Positions 23,395 through 31,453 of a DNA stretch of 32,704 nucleotides are shown here, one piece after another. This DNA comes from Thermoleophilia bacterium. GTDB taxonomy: Bacteria; Actinomycetota; Thermoleophilia; Miltoncostaeales; Miltoncostaeaceae. The DNA lies in the NCBI GenBank assembly GCA_020848615.1, contig JADLHW010000118.1, positions 1-32,704 of the forward strand. The letters are read 5' to 3'. Position 1 is the first letter of the stretch. The number at the start of each line of letters is the position of its first letter. The translations under genes and the position numbers were made by a program. The notes below the pieces were generated by a model. It saw only the letters and a program-made list of their open reading frames with translations, was not told the origin of the DNA and did no database searches.

Positions 23395-23927
23395 GCCGCC
23401 GGCACCGCCTCCGAGTCGTAGGCGACCAGGGCGCGCACCGGGTGCGGCGCCAGCCGCGCGCGCCCGGGCAGGAACGTGAGCTCCACGACGAACGCGACGC
23501 CGGCCACGACGCCGCCCATGGCCTCCACCAGCCGGATCTTCGCGGCGGCGGTGCCGCCGGTCGCCAGCAGGTCGTCGTGCACCAGCACGCGCTGCCCCGG
23601 GCGGACGGCGTCGGCGTGCATCTCCAGCACATCCGTGCCGTACTCCAGCTCGTACTCCTCGCGGATCGTCGCGCCGGGCAGCTTCCCGGGCTTGCGGGCC
23701 GTCACGAACCCCGTGCCGAGCTCCCGGGCGAGCGCGCCGCCCAGGATGAAGCCGCGGCTCTCCGCGCCCAGCACCACGTCCACGTCCATGGGCCGGGCCC
23801 ACCCGGCGAGCTCCCGCACGCAGTGGTCCAGGGCTGCGGGGTCCGCGAACACCGGCATGACGTCGTAGAACAGGATCCCCGGCTTCGGGTGGTCCGGGAC
23901 CTTGCGGATCACCGCGTCCAGGTCCAT
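23391..23927 (-). CDS. apt: Adenine phosphoribosyltransferase
   Basis: The enzyme salvages adenine to AMP using PRPP. The 178-residue product has the PRPP-binding motif VLVHDDLLATGGTA at 114-127, the N-terminal VPDHPKPGILFYDVMP and the ESRGFILGGALA loop, all typical of bacterial Apt. Its ATG overlaps the MerR-gene stop (TGATG), and its stop overlaps the ppgK start, so the three are translationally coupled. Confidence 0.95.
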   Translation of the reverse strand: MDLDAVIRKVPDHPKPGILFYDVMPVFADPAALDHCVRELAGWARPMDVDVVLGAESRGFILGGALARELGTGFVTARKPGKLPGATIREEYELEYGTDVLEMHADAVRPGQRVLVHDDLLATGGTAAAKIRLVEAMGGVVAGVAFVVELTFLPGRARLAPHPVRALVAYDSEAVPAA

Positions 23928-24646
23928 CAGCCCGGATGCACCATTCCCCGCAGCTCCGTCACGAGCATCAGGTGGCGCATGTGCGACACCATCGCGGCGA
24001 GGCTCTCCAGCGCGTCCAGCGCCTCCCGCCGGCGCTCCGGGTTGCGCGACCGCAGGCCCGTCGTGAGCAGCTGCTCCAGCAGGCCCGCCTCGCGTTCGGC
24101 GGCGGTGCGGAACAGGCGCAGGTGGCGGGGCTCCACGCCGTACGCGGCGAGCTCCGCGGCGGTCTGCAGGATCTCCTTCTCGGTGTCGTCCAGGCCGGCG
24201 CCGGCATTCACCAGGCCGTACGCCTGGAGGTCGCGCAGCAGCCCCGGCGATGCGCCGGTCTCGCGCAGCACCTCGTCGACGGAATGCCGCCGCGTGGGCG
24301 CCGGCTCCGACAGGCGCGCCCGCTTGAGCTCCTTGGCCTGCGTGGTGGCGCTGAACGCCCCGGTGGCCGAGGCGTCGAGCTCCTGGCGGATCACCCGCAA
24401 CGGCAGGAACTCGTCGCGCTGCAGCCGCAGGATGGTGCGCAGGCGCTCCACGTCGCGGGTCGTGAACAGCCGGTACCCGCCGGGCGTGCGCTTCGGCGCG
24501 ATGAGCTTCTGGTCCTCGAGGTACCGGATCTTCGAGATCGAGATCGTCGGATGCTCGGACTTGAGCATTTCGCAGACGGCCCCGATCGTGATGGTGGGCT
24601 CCTCCTCGCCGGGCGGGAACAGGGCGGGTGCGTCCTGGGTGGTCAT
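23927..24646 (-). CDS. ftsR: MerR-family regulator, FtsR-like
   Basis: The 239-residue product has a MerR helix-turn-helix near 19-70 (TITIGAVCEMLK, then SKIRYLEDQKLIAPKRTPGGYRLF). A helical C-terminal part (about 115-239) has no metal-binding cysteines. It directly follows the garA-type gene, the arrangement of Rv1827-Rv1828 in Mycobacterium and odhI-ftsR in Corynebacterium, where FtsR activates ftsZ. The orthology is inferred from this order and the domain layout. The ATG overlaps the FHA-gene stop (ATGA). Confidence 0.82.
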   Translation of the reverse strand: MTTQDAPALFPPGEEEPTITIGAVCEMLKSEHPTISISKIRYLEDQKLIAPKRTPGGYRLFTTRDVERLRTILRLQRDEFLPLRVIRQELDASATGAFSATTQAKELKRARLSEPAPTRRHSVDEVLRETGASPGLLRDLQAYGLVNAGAGLDDTEKEILQTAAELAAYGVEPRHLRLFRTAAEREAGLLEQLLTTGLRSRNPERRREALDALESLAAMVSHMRHLMLVTELRGMVHPG

Positions 24647-25098
24647 TGGGCGATGAACGTGAGACGGAACTTGCCGACCTGGAGCTCGTCGCCGTCGTGG
24701 AGGACCTCGTCCTCGTCGATGCGGCGGCGGTTCACGTACGTGCCGTTGAGGCTGCCGAGGTCGCGCAGGATGAGCCCGCGGTCGCCGCTGAGGATCTGCG
24801 CGTGGTCACGCGACACCGTCACGTCGTCCAGGAACACGTCGGAGGTCGGCGACCGCCCGATGGTCACGACACCCTGGTCGGGGATCACGATGAGCGCGCC
24901 CTGCGGCCCGCCGGCGCGGACCGCGAGCACCGGCCCGTCGGGGTGGGCGCCGGCGGCGGTCCACTCCTCCGAGGTGCCCCCCATCGTCCACGGCCCCGTG
25001 GACTCCGCGGTTGCGCCCTCCGGGCGCAGCGGCGCGCCGCAGTTGCTGCAGAACCGGTGCGCCTCGCTCTGGACCGCCCCGCATTCGGCGCACCTCAT
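24643..25098 (-). CDS. garA: GarA/OdhI-type FHA protein with an N-terminal zinc ribbon
   Basis: GarA and OdhI bind 2-oxoglutarate dehydrogenase and glutamate enzymes and are switched off by phosphorylation at an N-terminal threonine. The 151-residue product has the FHA core G81-R82, S96-R-x-H99 and N118-G119, with DVFLDDVTVSR, GSLNGTYVNR and GDELQVGKFRL very close to GarA. The N-terminus differs: C3-x2-C6 and C17-x2-C20 form a zinc ribbon where GarA has its ETTSVF phospho-switch. The ATG at 25098 begins the ribbon; the longer frame upstream is the shadow of the RsiG-like gene. Confidence 0.88.
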   Translation of the reverse strand: MRCAECGAVQSEAHRFCSNCGAPLRPEGATAESTGPWTMGGTSEEWTAAGAHPDGPVLAVRAGGPQGALIVIPDQGVVTIGRSPTSDVFLDDVTVSRDHAQILSGDRGLILRDLGSLNGTYVNRRRIDEDEVLHDGDELQVGKFRLTFIAQ

Positions 25099-25111
25099 CG
25101 CTCGGCTCCCG

Positions 25112-25369
25112 TCAGCCCTCGAGGCGTCCGACGTCCTGGATCCGGCCGGCGAGGATGTTCGCCAGCTGGTCCAAGTCGAGCACCGACAGCTCGCCCTCGT
25201 CCTTCGCGGACAGCCTGCGGACGAGCTCGCCGCGCAGGATGTCGATGCGCCCGTGCAGCGCGCGCCGCTGCATCGAGAGCTCCATCTCACGCTCCTTCAG
25301 CTCCCCGATGTGCGCCTTCAGCTCGGCATCCGACAGGGAGCCCAGCTCGGGCAGGGGTTCCAGCTCCAT
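25112..25369 (-). CDS. RsiG-like coiled-coil protein
   Basis: The 85-residue protein is mostly a long helical hairpin. RsiG, the cyclic-di-GMP-dependent anti-sigma factor of WhiG, binds the nucleotide through E(x)3S(x)2R(x)3Q(x)3D. Here the same spacing reads E28, S32, R35, H39 and D43, with only the Gln changed to His. The flanking MQRRALHGRIDILRGELVRR is typical of this actinobacterial family. No WhiG-like sigma gene is in the window. It lies 13 bp before garA and has its own possible -10, TATGCT on the minus strand (25407-25412). AAGGA precedes the ATG. Anti-sigma function is inference. Confidence 0.68.
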   Translation of the reverse strand: MELEPLPELGSLSDAELKAHIGELKEREMELSMQRRALHGRIDILRGELVRRLSAKDEGELSVLDLDQLANILAGRIQDVGRLEG

Positions 25370-25431
25370 GAACGTTTCCGTCCTTCTCGGGTTGCGTGAG
25401 GTGCCCAGCATAGCCCAGGAACCGGAAACCC

Positions 25432-26016
25432 TCATGCGGGGGTCGAGGGCGGTGCGGCCCGCAGCTGCCGGGCGGCGGTGCGCGCGTAGTTCGCGAACGC
25501 CACCAGCGACAGCACGACCCCCGCCCAGAACAGCCAGTCGATCCATGCGGCGGTGGACAGCAGGGCGAGCGCGATGGCCGCCATCACCAGCGAGCTGCTG
25601 GTCTTGCCGAGCATGTCGACGCGCATGTCCAGCCCGCTCCTGCGGAACGCGACCACCGCGCCGATGGTCCCGACGTCGCGCACCAGCACGATGACCGGCC
25701 CGGCGGGGTGCATGCGGTCCAGCAGGATGAGCCCGATCAGCCCCACGGCCACCAGCATGCGGTCGGCGAACGGGTCCGCGAGCCGCCCGAAGGTGGTCTC
25801 CGCATGCCAGGCGCGGGCGAGCTTCCCGTCGATGAAGTCGGTCACGGCGACGCCGGCGAACAGCCAGGCCGCGGTCGCCGATGTGGGGCCGTCCGCGGCC
25901 GCCAGCACCCAGACGAGCACGGGCAGCGCCGCGAGGCGGCCCACGGTGAGGGCGTTCGGCAGCCAGCGCAACGGGTGCGGCCGGCGCGGCGGGCCGGGCT
26001 GCTCGGGCGTCGTCAC
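25432..26016 (-). CDS. pgsA: CDP-alcohol phosphatidyltransferase (PgsA family)
   Basis: The membrane enzyme transfers a phosphatidyl group from CDP-diacylglycerol to an alcohol such as glycerol phosphate. The 194-residue product has the full family signature D60-x2-D63-G64-x2-A67-R68-x8-G77-x3-D81-x3-D85, with several hydrophobic helices around it. The exact acceptor cannot be told from sequence. Its position upstream of garA matches pgsA2-garA in mycobacteria. The GTG at 26016 follows TAGGAT (26024-26029, minus strand) by 7 nt, so the message may be leaderless. Confidence 0.88.
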   Translation of the reverse strand: MTTPEQPGPPRRPHPLRWLPNALTVGRLAALPVLVWVLAAADGPTSATAAWLFAGVAVTDFIDGKLARAWHAETTFGRLADPFADRMLVAVGLIGLILLDRMHPAGPVIVLVRDVGTIGAVVAFRRSGLDMRVDMLGKTSSSLVMAAIALALLSTAAWIDWLFWAGVVLSLVAFANYARTAARQLRAAPPSTPA

Positions 26017-26037
26017 GCGGGCGATCCTACCGGCGGG

Positions 26038-26940
26038 TCACGGCACCTCGTGCCCCGTCGACGCCTCCCACACGCGGTACCACTCCTCGGCGCTCAGCGT
26101 CACCTCGAGGGCCCCCACGGCGTCCCGCAGCCCCTCGGCGCGCATCGTCCCGGTCACCGGCAGCACGCCGGCGGGATGCCGCAGCACCCAGGCGAACGCC
26201 ATCGTCGCCGCGCTCACGCCCCGCTCCGCCCCCAGCGCCTCCAGCACGGCCCGCACCCGCGCCGCGGGGGCGTCCCGCGCGTCGAACAGGCGCCCGCCGC
26301 CCAGCGGCGACCAGGCCATGGGCCTGAGCCCGAGGTCGAGGCACTGGTCGAGGGTCCCGTCGCCGAGCGCGTCCAGGTGCAGCGGCGAGAGCTCGACCTG
26401 GTTCGTCACCAGCGGGAGGCGGCGGTGCAGGGGGGCGAACTGCGACGGCGCGTGGTTCGACACGCCGAAGTGGCGCGCCTTCCCGGCGTCCCGCAGGTCG
26501 CGGAAGGTCGCGGCCACCTCGTCCGGGTCCATCAGGGCGTCCGGCCGGTGCAGGAGCAGCACGTCGATGTGCCCGCAGCGGAGCGCCCGCAGCGAGGCGT
26601 CCACGGAGGCGGTGATGTGCGCACGCGAGGTGTCGTAGGACTTCACGGTGTGCGCGGGCCGGCCGGGGTCGACCGGGCGGATGCCGCACTTGGTGACGAT
26701 CCGCATGCGGTCCCGCAGCCCGGGCGCGGCGCCGAGCACCTCGCCGAACAGCTCCTCCACCGCGGACCCGCCGTAGATGTCGGCGTGGTCGAACGCGGTG
26801 ATGCCGAGATCAAGGCAGGTCTCGACCCACCGGCGCCGGCCCGCGGCCCCCAGGTCCCGGTCGGCGAGGCGCCACGCGCCGGCGACGATCCGGGACAGCT
26901 CCGGCCCGTCCGCCGCGAGCCGCACACGTGGGACGCTCAT
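26038..26940 (-). CDS. Aldo/keto reductase
   Basis: An NADPH-dependent TIM-barrel oxidoreductase of unknown substrate. The 300-residue product carries the catalytic tetrad: D51, Y56 (FDHADIYGG), K84 (VTKCG) and H131 (LLHRPD). The coenzyme end shows TNQVELSPLHLDAL and LRHPAGVLPVTGT. It resembles the YdhF subgroup. GGAGG stands 4 nt before the ATG. The only room for a promoter is the 22 bp after the tRNA-Pro terminator, so it probably depends on read-through from proS. Confidence 0.9.
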   Translation of the reverse strand: MSVPRVRLAADGPELSRIVAGAWRLADRDLGAAGRRRWVETCLDLGITAFDHADIYGGSAVEELFGEVLGAAPGLRDRMRIVTKCGIRPVDPGRPAHTVKSYDTSRAHITASVDASLRALRCGHIDVLLLHRPDALMDPDEVAATFRDLRDAGKARHFGVSNHAPSQFAPLHRRLPLVTNQVELSPLHLDALGDGTLDQCLDLGLRPMAWSPLGGGRLFDARDAPAARVRAVLEALGAERGVSAATMAFAWVLRHPAGVLPVTGTMRAEGLRDAVGALEVTLSAEEWYRVWEASTGHEVP

Positions 26941-26962
26941 CGCACCTCCGGCCCGGGAAACG

Positions 26963-26991
26963 CGAGGGGCCCGCTCGTCGCGGGCCCCTCG
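26963..26991 (-). terminator. Strong hairpin downstream of tRNA-Pro
   Basis: A perfect 12-bp stem, CGAGGGGCCCGC (26963-26974) with GCGGGCCCCTCG (26980-26991), and a 5-nt loop. On the minus strand it is followed by CGTTTCCC, a short T tract. It ends the proS-tRNA-Pro unit, at least in part. Confidence 0.75.
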
Positions 26992-26997
26992 TTCACA

Positions 26998-27071
26998 TCG
27001 GGGCGAGAGGATTTGAACCTCCGACCGCCCGGCCCCCAGCCGGGTGCGCTACCAGACTGCGCCACGCCCCG
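26998..27071 (-). tRNA. tRNA-Pro (GGG)
   Basis: A 74-nt cloverleaf on the minus strand. The acceptor stem pairs CGGGGCG with CGCCCCG and the discriminator is A. The anticodon arm is CCCGG-CTGGGGG-CCGGG with anticodon GGG. The T arm contains GGTTCAAATCC. CCA is not encoded. The 5' end is 23 bp from the proS stop. Confidence 0.96.
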
Positions 27072-27094
27072 TGGACCCGGTCAGGCTACCACGC

Positions 27095-28846
27095 CTACAG
27101 GCTGTCCCACAGCTCCCGGATGGCCGCGGCCGCGCCGTCCAGCGGCACGTCGCGCCGCTCCCGGCCCCTGCGCACCTGCACCTCCAGCGGCCCGTCGGGC
27201 AGCGTGCGCTTGCCGATGGTGACGCGCACCGGGCAGCCCAGCAGCTCGGCCTCCACGAACTTCTCCCCCGGCTTGGTGCCCGCGCGGTCGTCCAGCAGGA
27301 CCTCCAGCCCCAGGCCGGTGAGCTCGGTGAACAGGCGCTCCGCGTACTCGCCCTGCGGGCTGCCCGCGTCGCCGACCAGCACCATGTGCACGTCGAACGG
27401 GGCGAGCGCCTTCGGCCACACGATGCCGGCCTCGTCGTTGCCCTGCTCGATGGCGGCGGCCAGCACCCGTGCCGGGCCGATGCCGTAGCTGCCCATCACG
27501 ATGGGCTGCTCCCGGCCCTCCTGATCGAGGTACGTCGCCCCCAGCGGCCCGGAGTACTTGGTGCCCAGCTTGAAGATGTTGCCGATCTCGATGACGGGCT
27601 CCAGGATCAGCGGCTCGCCGGACACGGGGCACCCCTCACCCTCCAGCACCTCCCGGATGTCGGCCACCTCGGCCTGGAAGTCCCGGCCCAGCACGACGCC
27701 CCGCAGGTGCACGCCGTCGCGGTTCGCGCCGGTGACGTGGTGGCCGCGGGCGATCGTCGGGTCGGCGACGATCCGGACGCCCTCGACGCCCACCGGGCCG
27801 AGCGACCCCGGGGACGCGCCGAACCACTCGCGGATCTCGTCCGGCTGCGCGGGACGGTGCCGGCCCACGACGTGCGCGAGCTTCTTCTCGTGCAGGGTGT
27901 GCTCGCCCCGCACCAGCGCCAGCACCGGCGTCCCGTCGTCGGTGACCACCACCACGCTCTTGGCCAGCATGCGCGGGGACAGGCCGGTGAACGCCGCCAG
28001 CTCGTCGATCGTGCCGATGCCGGGCGTGTCGAACGGCTCCGGCGCGGCCGGGGCGTCGCCGAAGTCCGGTTCCCCCGCCACCGACACCGCGAGCTCGACG
28101 TTCGCCGCGTACGCCCCGCCCGGGGAGCGGGCGATCGTGTCCTCCCCGGCGGTGCTCGGCGCCATGTACTCGTGGGCGCCCATGCCGCCCATCATCCCGA
28201 CGTCGCTCTCGACCATGTACCAGACCAGGCCGGCCCGGTCGAAGATGCGCGAGTACGCCCCGGCGTGCGCGGCGTACGACGCCTCGAGCCCCGCCACGTC
28301 GCGGTCCATCGAGTAGGAGTCCTTCATGATGAACTCGCGCACCCGCAGGATGCCGCTCTTGGGCCGCGGCTCGTCGCGCAGCTTGGTCTGGAACTGGTAC
28401 CAGGACTGCGGCAGGTCGCGGTAGGAGCGCAGCTCCCGGGCCGCATGCCAGGTGATGATCTCCTCGTGGGTCATGCCCAGCACCATGGCGCGGCCGCCCC
28501 GGTCCTGCAGGCGGAACTGCTCGTCAAGGCCGTACCGGCCCGTGGCCTCCCAGATCTCCGCCGGGTGCATCACCGGCAGCAGCAGCTCCTGGGCGCCGAT
28601 GCGGTCCATCTCCTCGCGGATGATCCGGATGATCCGCTCCAGCGACCGCAGCCCGAACGGCAGGAAGCTGTAGAGCCCGGAGGCCAGCTGCCGCACGAGG
28701 CCCGCCCGGACCATGAGCTTGTGGCTGATCGCCTCGGCGTCCGCCGGGGCGTCGCGGAGGGTCGGCCACAGCCGCCCGGAGAGCCGCACGGAGCCGCGCA
28801 GCGGGGAGGACGGCATGCGCCAGCCGTCGGGAGCGGAGTCGGTCAT
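27095..28846 (-). CDS. proS: Prolyl-tRNA synthetase, bacterial type
   Basis: The enzyme charges tRNA-Pro with proline. The 583-residue product has class II motif 1 near LASGLYSFLPFGLRSLERI, motif 2 in the FQTKLRDEPRPKSGILRVREF region and motif 3 in GSYGIGPARVLAA. Between motifs 2 and 3 is the YbaK-like editing insertion (VLALVRGEHTLHEKKL), which defines the bacterial type. A C-terminal anticodon-binding domain follows. The ATG at 28846 follows TAGGGT (28855-28860, minus strand) by 8 nt without a Shine-Dalgarno sequence. tRNA-Pro(GGG) lies immediately downstream in the same direction. Confidence 0.95.
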   Translation of the reverse strand: MTDSAPDGWRMPSSPLRGSVRLSGRLWPTLRDAPADAEAISHKLMVRAGLVRQLASGLYSFLPFGLRSLERIIRIIREEMDRIGAQELLLPVMHPAEIWEATGRYGLDEQFRLQDRGGRAMVLGMTHEEIITWHAARELRSYRDLPQSWYQFQTKLRDEPRPKSGILRVREFIMKDSYSMDRDVAGLEASYAAHAGAYSRIFDRAGLVWYMVESDVGMMGGMGAHEYMAPSTAGEDTIARSPGGAYAANVELAVSVAGEPDFGDAPAAPEPFDTPGIGTIDELAAFTGLSPRMLAKSVVVVTDDGTPVLALVRGEHTLHEKKLAHVVGRHRPAQPDEIREWFGASPGSLGPVGVEGVRIVADPTIARGHHVTGANRDGVHLRGVVLGRDFQAEVADIREVLEGEGCPVSGEPLILEPVIEIGNIFKLGTKYSGPLGATYLDQEGREQPIVMGSYGIGPARVLAAAIEQGNDEAGIVWPKALAPFDVHMVLVGDAGSPQGEYAERLFTELTGLGLEVLLDDRAGTKPGEKFVEAELLGCPVRVTIGKRTLPDGPLEVQVRRGRERRDVPLDGAAAAIRELWDSL

Positions 28847-28877
28847 GGCCGCGCACCCTAGCGGGTGCGCCCGCCGG

Positions 28878-29834
28878 TCAGCGCCCGCCCAGCCCCGCCC
28901 GGTGGGCGATGGCGACGGCCTGCAGACGGGAACGGCAGTCCAGGTGCCGCAGCACCGCCTGCACGTGGTTCCGGGCGGTGTGCCCGGAGATCACGAGGCG
29001 CACCGCGATGGTCTCGGTGTCGAGGCCCTCGCACAGCAGCTCCAGCACCTGCCGGCGCCGCGGGGTGAGCCGGGCCACCGCGGCCCGCGCCTCCGCCGGC
29101 GCGGGGGCCTCGGACGGGTCCGTCCAGCCGGTCTCCGGAGCCACCGTGAGCACGCGGACGGTGCGTCCCCGGGCGTCGCGCGAGTCGGCCACATCGGCGC
29201 GTGCGCGCACCAGCGCGCCGCGGCGGGACCGGATCGCGGCGGGGAACCGCCCGGGGCCGGCGGTGTGCGTCCACCCGTCCAGGAACGCCAGGGGCGTCCG
29301 CTCGCCCACCAGCTCCCCGGGACGCGCGCCCACGATGTCCGCCAGCGCGCGGCTCGCGGCGAGCACCACCCCGGTCTCCGCGTCCACGACCAGGGCCGGG
29401 ACGGGCAGGTGGTCGAACACCCCCTCCAGGAACCGCACGCGCACGCCGAGCCGGTCGGCCTCCTCGGCGGCGGCGTCCGCCGGCTGGGCCATCACCGACA
29501 TCCCCATCACGCGGCCCGACGCGTCGTGCTCCGGGGTGACCGTGATGAGCTCGCGCGCGCCGGTCACGCGGTTGGTGTGCACACCGCGGGCGGTCGCCCC
29601 CGTGCCCGCCGCCATCCCGATGAGCGGCGCGACCGGGGGCGTCCAGGCCTCCGCCAGCGGGCCGGTCAGGAACGGCGGGCCCACCGGATCGCCGTCACCC
29701 CGGAGGCAGAGCCGCACGGCGCGTGCGTTCGCGGCCGTCACGGCGAGGTCCGCGTCCAGCACGATCAGGGGATGCGGCACGTGCTCCAGCCCATCGCGCC
29801 GCACCGTGGCCTCGCCGATCTCGTATCCCCGCAT
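28878..29834 (-). CDS. PAS-domain LuxR-type transcriptional regulator
   Basis: The 318-residue product has two PAS-like domains (about 18-130, LEHVPHPLIVLDADLAVTAA, and 145-235, DHLPVPALVVDAETGVVLAA). A C-terminal LuxR/GerE helix-turn-helix covers about 252-315 (LTPRRRQVLELLCEGL, then HTARNHVQAVLRHLDCRSR). There is no receiver domain, so it is a one-component sensor-regulator; the ligand is unknown. The ATG at 29834 has GGAGAGG 3 nt upstream, and TAGACT (29855-29860, minus strand) is a possible -10. It is divergent from the globin-coupled cyclase. Confidence 0.88.
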   Translation of the reverse strand: MRGYEIGEATVRRDGLEHVPHPLIVLDADLAVTAANARAVRLCLRGDGDPVGPPFLTGPLAEAWTPPVAPLIGMAAGTGATARGVHTNRVTGARELITVTPEHDASGRVMGMSVMAQPADAAAEEADRLGVRVRFLEGVFDHLPVPALVVDAETGVVLAASRALADIVGARPGELVGERTPLAFLDGWTHTAGPGRFPAAIRSRRGALVRARADVADSRDARGRTVRVLTVAPETGWTDPSEAPAPAEARAAVARLTPRRRQVLELLCEGLDTETIAVRLVISGHTARNHVQAVLRHLDCRSRLQAVAIAHRAGLGGR

Positions 29835-29998
29835 CGTCCTCTCCGGTCCGGCCGAGTCTACCCGGGCCGTGTCCGGGCATGGTGCGCCGGCATCATGCGG
29901 CGGGACCCGGCGCCCGCACGACAGATTCCCGCCGGGTGCGCCATGGTGCGGCTGCGTCAAGCCGCGGCCCGGCTGTCACATTCCCGCACGTTCGGGCA

Positions 29999-30004
29999 TA
30001 GGAT
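29999..30004 (+). promoter_or_regulatory. Leaderless -10 of the diguanylate cyclase gene
   Basis: TAGGAT ends 8 nt before the ATG at 30013 and no Shine-Dalgarno sequence is present. No clear -35 box is visible. Confidence 0.45.
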
Positions 30005-30012
30005 CGCCGCCG

Positions 30013-31374
30013 ATGGCAGCGGGAGACACAGCGACCTGGTGCGCCACGGCGGAACGCGTGCCCGGCGAGGTCCGCGCGGCCGTCACCCGGCTCGTCGACG
30101 GTGCCCGGGGCGATCTGGCCGAGGTGTTCTACACGCACATGCTGGCCTCCCCGGAGGCCGCGGTGTTCCTGGACCACGACGTCGTCCACGAGCGGCTCCA
30201 CTCGACGATGCAGCGCTGGCTCACGGAGCTGTTCACCCCGTTCACGGCCGACGGCGCCGAGGCGGTCATCGCCCACCAGCGCCACATCGGCGAGATCCAC
30301 GCGCGCACCCAGGTGCCGGTGCACCTGGTCGTGCAGGGGATGCGCATCCTGAAGCGCCGCATCACCGAGATCCTCCAGGAGTCGGCGTTGGACCCCGCCG
30401 CGATCGTGGACGCCGCCCAGTTCGCGGGCGACATGCTCGACCTCTCGCTGGAGTGCATGAGCGAGGCGTTCGCCCGGAGCACCGAGCGCAGCGTCCGGAC
30501 CGACGAGGCGTACCGCCTCGCCACCGCCACCCAGAACGTCGCGGCGGAGCGCGAGCGGCAGCGGGCGGCCCTGCTGGAGTGGTGCCAGGGCGTGCTGTTC
30601 AGCCTCGAGACCCGCGAGGTCCCCGGGCCGCTGGCCGCCCTGGCGTCGTCGGAGTTCGGGCTGTGGCTCGCCCACAAGGGCGTCGTGATGCTGGGCGGGG
30701 GGCCGGAGCTCGACTCGCTCACCTCGTCGATCGAGCGGATCGACTCCATCCTGCTCCCCCGCCTGGGGACCGTGGGCATCACGCCGGAGATCCGTCGCCA
30801 GCTGCTCTCCGAGCTGCAGCGCGAGCTCGACGCGCTGCGGTTCCTGCTCACCACGCTCTTCGACCGGCAGCAGGAGTTCGACGCGGGCCGGGACCACCTC
30901 ACGCGGCTCCTGAACCGGCGGTTCCTCCCGGCGGTGCTGGGCCACGAGGTCGCGCTGCACCGCACCCGGTCCCAGCTGCTCGCGGTGATCCTCATCGACG
31001 TCGACCACTTCAAGCACATCAACGACGCCCACGGGCACGACGCGGGGGACGTGGCGCTCCAGCAGGTCGCCACCATCGTGTCCGACCAGGTCCGGGCCGG
31101 GGACTTCGTGTTCCGGTACGGCGGCGACGAGCTGCTGATCGTGCTGGTGGAGACCACGCCCGAGGCGACGCGACGCATCGCCGAGGCGATCCGCGCCAAG
31201 GTCGAGCACGCCGAGCTGACCCTCGGCGCCGGCAGCACCGCCCGGACGACGGTGAGCATGGGCATCGCCGTGTCCGACGGCCATCCGGACCCGCAGCGCC
31301 TGGTCACCCGCGCCGACGCGGCGCTCCTGGAGGCCAAGGCCGCCGGGCGCAACGGCTGGCGCACGTCCGGCTGA
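30013..31374 (+). CDS. Globin-coupled diguanylate cyclase
   Basis: The enzyme makes cyclic-di-GMP from two GTP under control of a heme sensor. The 453-residue product has an N-terminal sensor globin (about 15-165) with IGEIH96AR, the proximal-histidine context of DosC/YddV-type oxygen sensors, followed by VPVHLVVQGMRILKRRI. A middle helical domain (about 190-295) joins it to a GGDEF domain (about 300-453). The active site reads GGDEL (370-374), an accepted variant, with the product-inhibition I-site R361-A-G-D364 five residues before it. Activity is therefore likely. It is divergent from the PAS-LuxR gene. Confidence 0.93.
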   Translation: MAAGDTATWCATAERVPGEVRAAVTRLVDGARGDLAEVFYTHMLASPEAAVFLDHDVVHERLHSTMQRWLTELFTPFTADGAEAVIAHQRHIGEIHARTQVPVHLVVQGMRILKRRITEILQESALDPAAIVDAAQFAGDMLDLSLECMSEAFARSTERSVRTDEAYRLATATQNVAAERERQRAALLEWCQGVLFSLETREVPGPLAALASSEFGLWLAHKGVVMLGGGPELDSLTSSIERIDSILLPRLGTVGITPEIRRQLLSELQRELDALRFLLTTLFDRQQEFDAGRDHLTRLLNRRFLPAVLGHEVALHRTRSQLLAVILIDVDHFKHINDAHGHDAGDVALQQVATIVSDQVRAGDFVFRYGGDELLIVLVETTPEATRRIAEAIRAKVEHAELTLGAGSTARTTVSMGIAVSDGHPDPQRLVTRADAALLEAKAAGRNGWRTSG

Positions 31375-31413
31375 GCCCCGCCGGTTCGGCGTCCGGCGCC
31401 GGTCCCGCCCGGT

Positions 31414-31419
31414 TAACCT
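31414..31419 (+). promoter_or_regulatory. Candidate -10 of the OsmC gene
   Basis: TAACCT, inside the palindrome GGTTAACC, is 34 nt upstream of the ATG and ahead of a clear GGGAGGAG ribosome site. The same hexamer occurs before the Nfu-domain gene. Confidence 0.35.
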
Positions 31420-31453
31420 GTCCTCCCACGCCGAACACCATGGGAGGAGCGCA

